Source: Sphingobium sp. AP50 (GTDB taxonomy: Bacteria; Pseudomonadota; Alphaproteobacteria; Sphingomonadales; Sphingomonadaceae). Taken from it: a DNA stretch of 64,000 nucleotides. Shown here piece after piece: positions 6,863 through 15,193 of the stretch; within the stretch, counting starts at the first letter, position 1; every line of letters starts with the position of its first letter. The stretch is from NCBI RefSeq assembly GCF_900109095.1, contig NZ_FNYZ01000008.1:62001-126000 (forward strand). Direction: 5' to 3'. The notes below the pieces were generated by a model that did no database searches, was not told the origin of the DNA, and saw only the letters and a list, made by a program, of their open reading frames with translations. The position numbers and the translations under genes were made by a program.

Positions 6863-8613
6863 AGCAGCACCTCGGCGGCGAAGGATGCACGCAGTTCGTC
6901 GATGTCGCCGGACGCTTGTAGGAGGCTCTCTACGCTCACGTGGGAGGGGGCGAGCGATCCTGTCCGACCCGGCGCGCTCGATGGCGACCTGCTGGAGCGG
7001 GTGGCCATCGTGAGATGCCAGGTGTCGTCGGAGTGGATGACGAGGGCATTGTCGTTGGCATAGGCGCCGTCGGCCTGCAGGCGGATCGCTTCGGAAGCCG
7101 ACTTCACGAGGAAGACGGGACGGGCGGGCGCTCCGGCGCGACTCGCCTTAAGCGAGGCGACCCCAGCGGATAGATCGTCGTTCGCTGGCGACGCGAGCGA
7201 CCACTGAGCCGTCGATCGGCCATACTCCAGCAGTGCGAGCACGATGGCGAGATGCCCGAGCCTGCTCGCCCGGGCATTCTGGTCCGTCGCCAGCAGGCCG
7301 ATTGTATTCGGACTGATCGGCTCGTAGGCTGCCGGATCATGCTGGAGCTGCCCGCCCCGGAAGACGGACAATGCGCGTGACCAGAGAGCGATGCCCGTGT
7401 TGACGGCGGTCGTCCGGCTCTGGTCCACCGCGTCGACGACGGCGCCGCCTGCCATCTGGTCACGGAGCGCGTTTACGGAGGCGGTCAGAGGGGCGAGAAG
7501 CGCGCCTCTGCCGCTCGCGTCGAGCGCGAGCCCCATCAGGCAGTTGAGCTTGTCGGCGACCATCTTGAGCACCAGCGCGACCAGGATCTGTTCGCCCCAT
7601 GCCCGCATGTGACTGGCCGCGTTTATCGCTAACACGTTTCCGTTGTAGTCATCGCCATAGACGATCCGCAGGACGTCGCGTTGACCCTGGGTGATCTGGT
7701 CCTCGCAGAAAACGTGGCCCGGGGCATCCGGCGCGCATGGCCAGGGCCACTTGTTGATTCCGGTCGCCGCCGCGAACACGCCCTGCAGATTCATGTCCTG
7801 GATCGACAAGCCCAGGACCATCGTCTTGCGATTCGTGGCGATCCCGAGCACCTCGTTCCGCATGGCGGCGAAGTCCGGGTTGTTCGGCCACATCGCGATC
7901 TGCGTGTGGCTGCCGGTTAGAAAACGGCGATATCGCCCCTCGTCCTGCTCGGCGTGGATGATGCATCCGTGGAACTTCAGCAGCCTCGCCTGACCAGGAG
8001 GATCGCGGAGCTGGCCGGGGTCCACGACGACCTGGAGTATTCCGGGGATGCCGCTGCCGAGACGATGGATGGCGGCTTCGATGAAGCCGTCCCAGTTTCC
8101 GGATGCTATGGTCTTGATGGCACCCTCGAGCACGAGGAGCGCGATGCAGAGGTGCGACCCTACCGGCGGTGGCGGATTTTCAAACTGCCGCCGGATGTCG
8201 ATCGCCGTCCAGAGGATGAAGTCGCCGGGTTGGGCACCAACGCGGATATCGAGGACGCGGGAATAGCTATTCCAGAGCGCGTTGACGATCGCATCGCGCG
8301 CTCCCCAGGCCACGAACGCCAAGTGGAGGTCGGTGCCGACTGCCGTTCGATCCGTTCCGGCGAGCTGCAGAGCCTCGTCGAGCGCGGGCATGTATTCGGC
8401 TTCGGTCGCCGGATCGACAGCTCGTATGCGAAGATATTCTATCGCCGCGGCGATGAGACCGCCTAGGCTCGGTGCCTTCCGCGAGATACCCGAACCGACC
8501 CACAAAGCAAATTCGCCGTTCTCGACGGCCTTCGCGGTGGCGGCGAATTCGCCGTCGAGCTTCTCCAGAACTTGGCGTACGGTGATGTTGGTCGCGTTGG
8601 GTGCAAGTCCCAC
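6859..8613 (-). CDS. SIR2-like domain protein, putative NADase effector
   Basis: I start this 584-aa protein at the GTG at 8613, which has GGGGAGG 6 nt upstream; the longer frame from a GTG at 8640 lacks such a site. SIR2-like hallmarks appear in order: a nucleotide loop LWVGSGISRKAPSLGG (37-52, where sirtuins have GAGiS), SGNWDGFIEA (171-180, matching the T(T)NxDxLiE motif), KFHG (213-216, with the probable catalytic His 215) and LGLSIQDMNL (267-276, matching the G-S-xx-D motif). The C-terminal ~250 residues are a separate, mostly helical region without recognised motifs. SIR2 domains of this type in defence operons usually deplete NAD on infection. The operon partners are the 203-aa protein and the SMC-like ATPase. 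NADase activity is inferred. Confidence 0.8.
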   Translation of the reverse strand: MGLAPNATNITVRQVLEKLDGEFAATAKAVENGEFALWVGSGISRKAPSLGGLIAAAIEYLRIRAVDPATEAEYMPALDEALQLAGTDRTAVGTDLHLAFVAWGARDAIVNALWNSYSRVLDIRVGAQPGDFILWTAIDIRRQFENPPPPVGSHLCIALLVLEGAIKTIASGNWDGFIEAAIHRLGSGIPGILQVVVDPGQLRDPPGQARLLKFHGCIIHAEQDEGRYRRFLTGSHTQIAMWPNNPDFAAMRNEVLGIATNRKTMVLGLSIQDMNLQGVFAAATGINKWPWPCAPDAPGHVFCEDQITQGQRDVLRIVYGDDYNGNVLAINAASHMRAWGEQILVALVLKMVADKLNCLMGLALDASGRGALLAPLTASVNALRDQMAGGAVVDAVDQSRTTAVNTGIALWSRALSVFRGGQLQHDPAAYEPISPNTIGLLATDQNARASRLGHLAIVLALLEYGRSTAQWSLASPANDDLSAGVASLKASRAGAPARPVFLVKSASEAIRLQADGAYANDNALVIHSDDTWHLTMATRSSRSPSSAPGRTGSLAPSHVSVESLLQASGDIDELRASFAAEVLL

Positions 8614-9340
8614 TTCATGCCTCCCCGATCGGCATGACACGAGTCACCCGGAAGAGCTCAATGCTATGCACGATCCCCTTGGAGCGCAACGCCTTCTGGT
8701 GCAGTACGGGGAAGCCGCTGCGCTAGCTCGCGCCGGGTTCGTGTCGCGCTTCGAGCGGATCGGCTGCGGGTGGTTCCTGTCGATCTCTCCTACATTCGCC
8801 TTCATTGAGGACGGCCTCCGGCCGCACCAATTCTCCAGCCCACGAAGTTAGACGGATGACCGATTTTCAGCAGTAGGATCGGACCTGCGAATGGCCAGCA
8901 TGGAGTCTTCCCGAACACGACGGCCCGGTGAACGAATGTGAGCAAAGCGCCTCGACTCGCCCGGGACCTGCCAGAGCACAAACCGCCGAGGTCGGTCGGC
9001 CCATGAGATCAGAGGCGCAATCGCTGAACGTCGGCATTTGATAATATCCGCCGTTCGCCACGTCGCCGGTGAACGGCGGAAATGTCCCACGGCCTTCCGG
9101 CAGCAGTCGACCTGCTTACGGCGTTCCATGCGATGTTAGGAACGTCGGTCCTCGCCCAAACCGGTCGTTCCTTAGCCAACCTTGCTGACGACTAATCACG
9201 CCTGATCTGTCGTGGTGGGCCGTTGTTCCGCTTGCACGCAATCTCATAGTTGAAGCGGGCGTTTGTCCATTCTGAATGCGACGGTAGCCGACTAGTCCAA
9301 CCATCGATCTTTGATCGTCTAAGAGAGCCCCTTCGCAACA
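8614..9340. other. Intergenic stretch between the two putative defence systems, no supported gene
   Basis: About 730 nt separate the SIR2 gene from the end of the giant STAND gene. The only sizeable frames (for example 8848-9129 minus) have Arg/Trp/Cys-rich shadow-like translations and no convincing ribosome binding site. The promoter of the SIR2 operon must lie in the part nearest 8614. I see no tRNA, terminator hairpin or insertion-sequence end. The stretch could be decayed DNA left by earlier insertions. Confidence 0.5.
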
Positions 9341-12300
9341 TCAGCCTCGGTCACGTTGGCCAGCTAATCGGGCCAGGCATTCGCGAGCGGTGAGAGATCC
9401 TGCATCTGCAATTACAGATAGGATCAATCGGACTTCCTTGCGGACGGTTGGGGCGGACGTGGCGAGCGGTTCGAGCAACAGGGCGAGTTCGTCCCCCAGA
9501 TGGTCATAGGTCCAGAAGCGCTGATCACCCTGGCGGCGGTCAACCATCGCCGCAGCCCAAGGTAGCAGGCATTGCTGACGCTGTGCTTCATCGAAACGCA
9601 ATGCGAGCCGCACGAGCCGCCGCGCAGCAATAGCGGATCCCAGACTAAGCCTGGCCCAGCGGTCAATCTCGGGTAGGACCATGTCGAGATGTGGCCAGTC
9701 ATCCGGCAGCGGGAGTCCGTAGCGTCCCATGAACCCAGCCGGGGTGCCCCATTCAGCGATGTAATCATCGGATTCGCGCTCGTGCTCAAGTCGGTCGAAA
9801 ATCCAGCTGGAAGCCCCCCTCCAAGCAGTCCAAAAGCGTTCATCGGGTGCGCTTCGACTGGCGACCAACTCGCTGATCAGCGTGTCGAGATACTGGCTGA
9901 CGCAACGCTCGGCATCTCGCTCCTTGTCAAAGTCGCTAAGTGGGCGCCAGAGATCGGAGTCCCCGGCCGCGAGCGCAAAGCGGGCGATCGCCTTGGCAAG
10001 ATGGGAACTCCATTCGGCGGGGAATGTCCTGTCGGTCCGTCTCCCATTGGCGCTGGAATAGTCGTGCAGCCAAGCCAGACATTGGCGGAGATACGTGTCC
10101 ATCCTCCGGGCGATCTGCGGCTCGTCGGCGATCGCGGACATAGAGAGACCGTCGAGAATCTTACCAGCGCGCGTCCACAGAAAGGTCCAATCTGTCCGGT
10201 GGAGGCCGTATTTGAGGGGTGGCCAACCAGTTGTTCGATGAAGGCCACGGCAGACGATGGTGCGCGGCGCCCGGGGCGATCGAGGGCTCGCGAACGGCCA
10301 CAAGGGATTGCCGACGCTCCGGCGCATGAGCCTCAGGTTGGCGCGGAAGGCGCGCCTTGCCGCCCGATCCTGGCCCGGGCCCCAGTAGCGGACGACACAG
10401 CGGTCGAGCGCGATGACGGCGAGATCCCATGCCTCCCGTGTTGATCCGGCCCAGTCGAGTGATTTGATGAGATTGAGGCTCGCGTCGGTCAACCGACTGT
10501 AGGCGATCATGCGAACCCAACCCCCGATTTCGGGATTCGACGTGCCGCGTGACATGATCACCGCTGCTCCGCGAGCGCCGTAGGCGATCGGCTGCATCGA
10601 TAGCAGCGCCTCATCGACGAGCATGCCGTTGGCTTCTGTGTCAGGGAGCGTCTGGCAGGCAAGAAGGATCGTGGCTTCGATCCAGTCGCGCCCCCCCGCA
10701 AAGAGTGTATCTGATCCGAGGCGGGCGGCAAGCCATGCCGTCGCGCTCGTGCAGGCCAGCGCCAGGTTGATGTGGAAGTCATCCTCCTCGAGCAACTCCG
10801 CGAGCGGCAGGGCCTGGATTGCCTTCGCCCTTTCGATGGCCTGCTCAAGCGAGAACAAGGGATCGAGTTCTCTCTTCGATTCGTAAGCGGACACCCAGTT
10901 CATCAACTCACGGACCGGGATGAGGGCGCGTTCGCGCGCCTCGAGACGCTCACGCTGCGCCGCCTGCTCGGCCGGCGGCTCGATCCAGATCGTGCCGCCT
11001 GAGCCATCCTCATTGCGCGCGACCCTTACGTTGGAAGGGTCGGTGTCTGATCGGAGACGGACGAGATCTTCCTCAAGCGCGCGGACATGATCCGCATCTT
11101 CGAGCGACCGCAGGTGCGCTGCGAGATCGGAGGAGGTCCACGTTTCGCGCGCGGCTGCGAGCAGTGCCCTCGCGTTGTCGCCGGCTTGGACGTGGAAGCG
11201 CAACGTCAGGTCGTTCTTGAGGAAGGTGCGCCGGCGCCAACGCTGCCAACCGACGTCGGCATTCGCGAAATGGTGATCGAGCGCGGAGAAGCCGATAGGG
11301 TGCTCGTAATGCATAGTGTTGATGAAGCGCTTGAGCTCATAGTCCCAGAGCCTCGGGGTTGCGAGGAAAGGAGCCGCAGCATCGATCATGCCAGGCGTTT
11401 CCGCTTTGAGCGCTATCGCATTAATCAGCAGGGCCGCTGTGGCAGCAAGTCCATTGGGCTGGAGGATGAGGCGTGCCAACTCCTCAATTTCGCGCCCGGC
11501 TTCCAGTTGCGCCCAAAGCCAGTCGTCGAGCGCTAGATAGCTGGATCCCAGAACGTATGAGCCGAGGATCCCACGAGACCACGTGTATTCGTGCTCATTT
11601 CCCCAGAGCGGGACGACGCCCCACGGCATCGGCACGCGAAGCGGGTTGAGCGGGTTGCGCTCCCCTCGCGCGTGATAATGACGCAGGTGGACCGAAGCGC
11701 GCATCTCAAGACGGTGGAACAGACGCAGGCCATCCGCTTCGCTCTCCTTGAACACGGTGTCGAAGCCGTACCGGCTTGGCGAAGCGTCCGAATGGAAATG
11801 CGCGCTGCGAATGCCGGCGTCATGATAATCGGTGATGCTGAAACAGTCCGCCATGAACAGCATGTTGTCGTGTCGCGTCTTGCGCTCGCGCGGCGTGAAG
11901 TAGGCGATCATCAGGTCGACATAGGGACCGGGGAGAACGGTCGGAAGCTGGCCATGATGCTGTATCAGGTCGCTGGCTGGGTTTTCCCACCGGCGATCCG
12001 ACTGGAGGCGCCGAAGATAGGCGGTGACCTCTTCAGGCGCTGCTGCGGCACCTCGCGCGACGGCGTTGCGCAGCAGTTTTTCGGTCTCCTCCCAACTGCG
12101 GTGCTCCTTCTCGCCGAAGGGGCGCTTGCGCTCGCTCCAATTGCGCCAGTCCTGCCCATGCTCGCAGTCCTCGATCTCGCGGAGGAGCGCGAGTGCCTCC
12201 TGGACGACGGCCCGTACGATTGGCCACTCCGCCCCCTGCGTGGTGGCGCACCAGCGTTGGGCGATCCGAGCGAGCGGGACCACGAGAGCGGATGGCCATG

Positions 12301-14443
12301 TGGTCCACCACCGCACCGACCACCGTAGGAAGTTGTTCCAACTTCGGTAGATCGGCAGTTGGTATTGTATGGCTGAATCGGCCCCGCCCTGCGTGGGCGA
12401 GGTTTCCAGGAGGCGCATCTCGGCAATCAACAGCGTATCGAGCATGCGGCTGAGAAGATGGCCATCGTCAGCCAGCAGGGTAGGCTCCAGCCCGCTCAGA
12501 AAAACCTGCGAGCGCTCCGAATAGAGGGGAGCGGCCAGCAGACTGCGCGCCCACGCCGGATCCAGTCCGGAGACGGCGTCGAGCCGGTTGAGGGCTGCCA
12601 GCCAAGCCTGATCTCCATCGGGTCGCTCGAGCAAGGCCTGTCCATAGACACGCATTGCACGCAGCCAGGCTAGCGGCTCCTCCGCGCGCTGGAGAAGCGC
12701 CGGGAGGTTCGCTTCGTGGTTGAGGAAGGCTCGAGCCAGCAGCCAGTCCTCGTAGATGTCGTGCGTGAGCATCACGCGGTCATGGCCGGGCGCGAGATGG
12801 ATCGTGCCTTCGCGCTGGAGGATCAGGCAGCCCTCGAGATCGAGGTCGGCCTGTGCCGGAGGCTGATCCGGGCGCTCGAGCAAGAGCGTTCCAATCCGGA
12901 TCAGGGCGGCGTCGCGCGCAGGATCCGCTGGCTGGGCGTGCACCCCGCGCGTGGCCCACGCCTCAGCGAGTTGAACCTCGGTTGCCGTGTCGCCGAGCTG
13001 TGGTGAGGCCAGCATTTCACGATAGAGGAAAAGAACGCGGTTGAGATCTCCAAGGTCGCTGCGCAACGCGACTGCCCGAAGCGCCGGCAGCGCCTCCCCG
13101 ATCATGCGCACGTCGGCCGAGGTGACGCCAGCGACCGTCAGCCTGCGACCTTCGGGCAAACCAACCTCGGCAAGGGCAAGGGCGACAATATCCCGCGTCT
13201 GGAAATCGCGCGCGCTGGTCACGATCGACCAGCGCTGCCGCAATGGACTGTCGACGATCGCCCGGAACAGGTCGAGGACGACAGGTCGCCGTTCAGAGAG
13301 CAGGAGGCGGTCGGCCCCGTCGATCGCCAGCAGATACTGCCCGCGCGCGGCGAGTTCGTCGACCACCTCGCCGGCCGTTAGAGCCAGACCGAGAGAAGCC
13401 GCATGAGCCGCCCAGCTCCGGGCGTCGACGCGGTCGTCCTTGAGGACAAGCGCCGGTCCTTGGAACCGCGCGGCGATTTGGCGGAGCAATGCTGACTTGC
13501 CGCAGCCACCATCGCCGGCAATGCGCAGCACGCCGTGACCACCGAGGCCTTCCACGCCAGCATGCACCAGATCGCCACGTAGCAGGCATAGACCTGCAGG
13601 CTCCGAGTTGGGAAGGCTCAGATGCGACACGATCGATGTGAGCGCGTCGCGGCTTTCACTCTCAAGCCGTGTGATCGGAGCGCGCAAGCGCTGGATCGGC
13701 AGAAGTCCGTAGCCTTCCGGCAACCGAGCGGCCAGCGACGTGCGTGTGTAGCTGCCGGCGAGTTTCCCGTCGGCAAGTGCCAGGCTGCGCAGGGAAGCCA
13801 GGAGATCGGGCGCACGAACCGGCTCGCTCAGCGAATGAGCGAGCAGATCGACCGCGTTCTGCCTGTCGCGCGAGGCATCGACGTCGAAATCGGCGATGAC
13901 GAGCCTAAGCCGTTGGAGGACGGTGAACCGCTCGGCTGGCGATGCCGCAGGAAGGCCGCTGGTGACCGCTGCCAGAAACTGGCGCTTGGCGTCATTCAGC
14001 ACGCCTTCCTCGACCCACAGCGCGTCGAATGTCGCGGCGTCGGGCTGAGTTCGAGCGGATCCGAGGAGTTCGTCGATGTCGCGCGCCGTGGGCGTGCATG
14101 CCGCGGTGATGATCGTCACGGTCCAAAGCCCGGAGTCGGTCGCAATGTGCTGGTGGATGGCGCCGAGCAGAGCGCGAAATTCGGCTGTGTCGCCCAGCGC
14201 GTAGCTGCGCTTGGCCTGTAGGTAGGCGATCGTCGCGCTGCCGTCCTCAACTGTGCCGTGAACCGTGATGTCGTCGAAGCCGCGTGGGCCGCTGCGATGC
14301 TGTAACGAAAGGCTCTCGGGCGTGATCGAAGGGAGGTAAAAGGCATCCGTCCCACCCGCAAGCAGGCGTGCCATCAACGCGGCTGCAATCTCGACCTCAT
14401 AATCCACACCGGCACCACCAGTCGATGCATAGGACGCCTTCAC
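9341..14443 (-). CDS. Giant STAND NTPase with N-terminal PD-(D/E)XK-type nuclease (Avs-like defence protein)
   Basis: This is about 1,700 aa. I prefer the GTG at 14443 (GGAGG 10 nt upstream) over the ATG at 14464; residue numbers here count from the ATG. Residues 1-170 look like the DUF4297/Cap4-type nuclease: a helix with E24, GFDDITV (D64, D65) and YLQAKRS (Q83, K85), the D...QxK pattern of PD-(D/E)XK enzymes. A P-loop NTPase follows, with Walker A IAGDGGCGKSALL (315-327) and Walker B YLLAIDGADRLL (377-388), then a winged-helix-like part. About 1,100 residues of helical, repeat-like C-terminus come next, where Avs proteins keep the sensor that binds phage terminase or portal. No cysteine zinc cluster or protease motif is visible. 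Neighbours are the SIR2 operon and recombinase genes. This is an Avs-like call by architecture only. Confidence 0.8.
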   Translation of the reverse strand: MKASYASTGGAGVDYEVEIAAALMARLLAGGTDAFYLPSITPESLSLQHRSGPRGFDDITVHGTVEDGSATIAYLQAKRSYALGDTAEFRALLGAIHQHIATDSGLWTVTIITAACTPTARDIDELLGSARTQPDAATFDALWVEEGVLNDAKRQFLAAVTSGLPAASPAERFTVLQRLRLVIADFDVDASRDRQNAVDLLAHSLSEPVRAPDLLASLRSLALADGKLAGSYTRTSLAARLPEGYGLLPIQRLRAPITRLESESRDALTSIVSHLSLPNSEPAGLCLLRGDLVHAGVEGLGGHGVLRIAGDGGCGKSALLRQIAARFQGPALVLKDDRVDARSWAAHAASLGLALTAGEVVDELAARGQYLLAIDGADRLLLSERRPVVLDLFRAIVDSPLRQRWSIVTSARDFQTRDIVALALAEVGLPEGRRLTVAGVTSADVRMIGEALPALRAVALRSDLGDLNRVLFLYREMLASPQLGDTATEVQLAEAWATRGVHAQPADPARDAALIRIGTLLLERPDQPPAQADLDLEGCLILQREGTIHLAPGHDRVMLTHDIYEDWLLARAFLNHEANLPALLQRAEEPLAWLRAMRVYGQALLERPDGDQAWLAALNRLDAVSGLDPAWARSLLAAPLYSERSQVFLSGLEPTLLADDGHLLSRMLDTLLIAEMRLLETSPTQGGADSAIQYQLPIYRSWNNFLRWSVRWWTTWPSALVVPLARIAQRWCATTQGAEWPIVRAVVQEALALLREIEDCEHGQDWRNWSERKRPFGEKEHRSWEETEKLLRNAVARGAAAAPEEVTAYLRRLQSDRRWENPASDLIQHHGQLPTVLPGPYVDLMIAYFTPRERKTRHDNMLFMADCFSITDYHDAGIRSAHFHSDASPSRYGFDTVFKESEADGLRLFHRLEMRASVHLRHYHARGERNPLNPLRVPMPWGVVPLWGNEHEYTWSRGILGSYVLGSSYLALDDWLWAQLEAGREIEELARLILQPNGLAATAALLINAIALKAETPGMIDAAAPFLATPRLWDYELKRFINTMHYEHPIGFSALDHHFANADVGWQRWRRRTFLKNDLTLRFHVQAGDNARALLAAARETWTSSDLAAHLRSLEDADHVRALEEDLVRLRSDTDPSNVRVARNEDGSGGTIWIEPPAEQAAQRERLEARERALIPVRELMNWVSAYESKRELDPLFSLEQAIERAKAIQALPLAELLEEDDFHINLALACTSATAWLAARLGSDTLFAGGRDWIEATILLACQTLPDTEANGMLVDEALLSMQPIAYGARGAAVIMSRGTSNPEIGGWVRMIAYSRLTDASLNLIKSLDWAGSTREAWDLAVIALDRCVVRYWGPGQDRAARRAFRANLRLMRRSVGNPLWPFASPRSPRAPRTIVCRGLHRTTGWPPLKYGLHRTDWTFLWTRAGKILDGLSMSAIADEPQIARRMDTYLRQCLAWLHDYSSANGRRTDRTFPAEWSSHLAKAIARFALAAGDSDLWRPLSDFDKERDAERCVSQYLDTLISELVASRSAPDERFWTAWRGASSWIFDRLEHERESDDYIAEWGTPAGFMGRYGLPLPDDWPHLDMVLPEIDRWARLSLGSAIAARRLVRLALRFDEAQRQQCLLPWAAAMVDRRQGDQRFWTYDHLGDELALLLEPLATSAPTVRKEVRLILSVIADAGSLTARECLARLAGQRDRG

Positions 14444-14539
14444 TCGACAATTCCCTCCATTCATACGGGCACGCGTTAATGTGCTGGGTCAGCAAGGTAT
14501 GAAAGTGGATCAAGAAGGGAACAAGGGACAATGGGCAAG

Positions 14540-14856
14540 GAGCGCGGATTCTTGACCGTGTAGATTTGCGGGACAGATCCGGGCGATCAATGGCGTGAGT
14601 GAAAAAGAAACGCAGCGCAGACACGATGCTGTTCATGGTCGGGATCCCTATGCCCGCCTCGCGCTGTTCGACCTGGAATTGCCGGAGCTCTTCTGCGGTC
14701 GCAGTATAAGGGGGGACGCCCAAGATATGCGGCGAACCTTGCGACATGCCGGACGTAATCGAACTGGGTCTTCCGCGTGAACCGGCGCATATTCATATCT
14801 TCGATCATGCGCTGACGCAGCGAACTGACGGGGGCATCAAGTTGACCATTGGTCAT
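14540..14856 (-). pseudogene. Frameshifted, truncated tyrosine recombinase (IS91-associated type)
   Basis: From an ATG at 14856 the translation reads SLRQRMIEDMNMRRFTRKTQ, then DYVRHVARFAAYLGRPP: the SAM-like DNA-binding N-terminus of tyrosine recombinases that accompany IS91-family elements. After GRPP the frame shifts by one base at a run of six C (near 14713-14718). The expected sequence resumes in the next frame as TATAEELRQFQVEQREAGIG up to FFFTHAIDRPDLSRK near 14570. The catalytic domain (R...HxxR...Y) is absent. It is a dead fragment marking an earlier insertion on this element. Confidence 0.75.
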
Positions 14857-15193
14857 GGTACGACTCCTAGGTTGAAAGGAGCCGCAATCGTCTGCCTACT
14901 TGGCCTACACCTCAACTTAGACCCAGGCCGCCGATTACTGTCCAGACCTCAAGGCAAGCAACACTCCCGCGCCAGCGGGTTAGTACAAGTCCCAGCCCTC
15001 GTCACTCAAGCGGCTTCGCAGCGACGGTGAATGAACGGCAGGTTCCGAAGCCGCAGTCCAGGCCCTTGAACGTCTGGAATGAGGGCGAATGTGGCCAGCA
15101 CATAAATGCGATCCGAATGTCTGGTTTTCTGTTTTTGCGCTCCGAAGCGGACCGAGCACAAGGTCCCAACTGTAGATCTCGATCTACAACGGA
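14857..15193. other. Gap between recombinase remnant and integrase, no supported gene
   Basis: No frame here has a good start and plausible composition. The minus-strand frame at 15006-15230 translates to a low-complexity Arg/Thr-rich peptide that ends in the integrase terminator region. The sequence is likely degenerate insertion-element or interspersed-repeat debris. Confidence 0.4.

Noticed and set aside
6255..6890. N-terminal extension of the SMC-like ATPase frame up to 6890
   Set aside because: It overlaps the 203-aa gene in another frame and has shadow composition. The ATG at 6254 has a strong GGAGGAG and an ATGA overlap.
8848..9129. 93-codon minus-strand frame between the two defence systems
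   Set aside because: The translation is Arg/Trp/Cys-rich and looks like a read-through of dispersed repeat DNA. No ribosome binding site.
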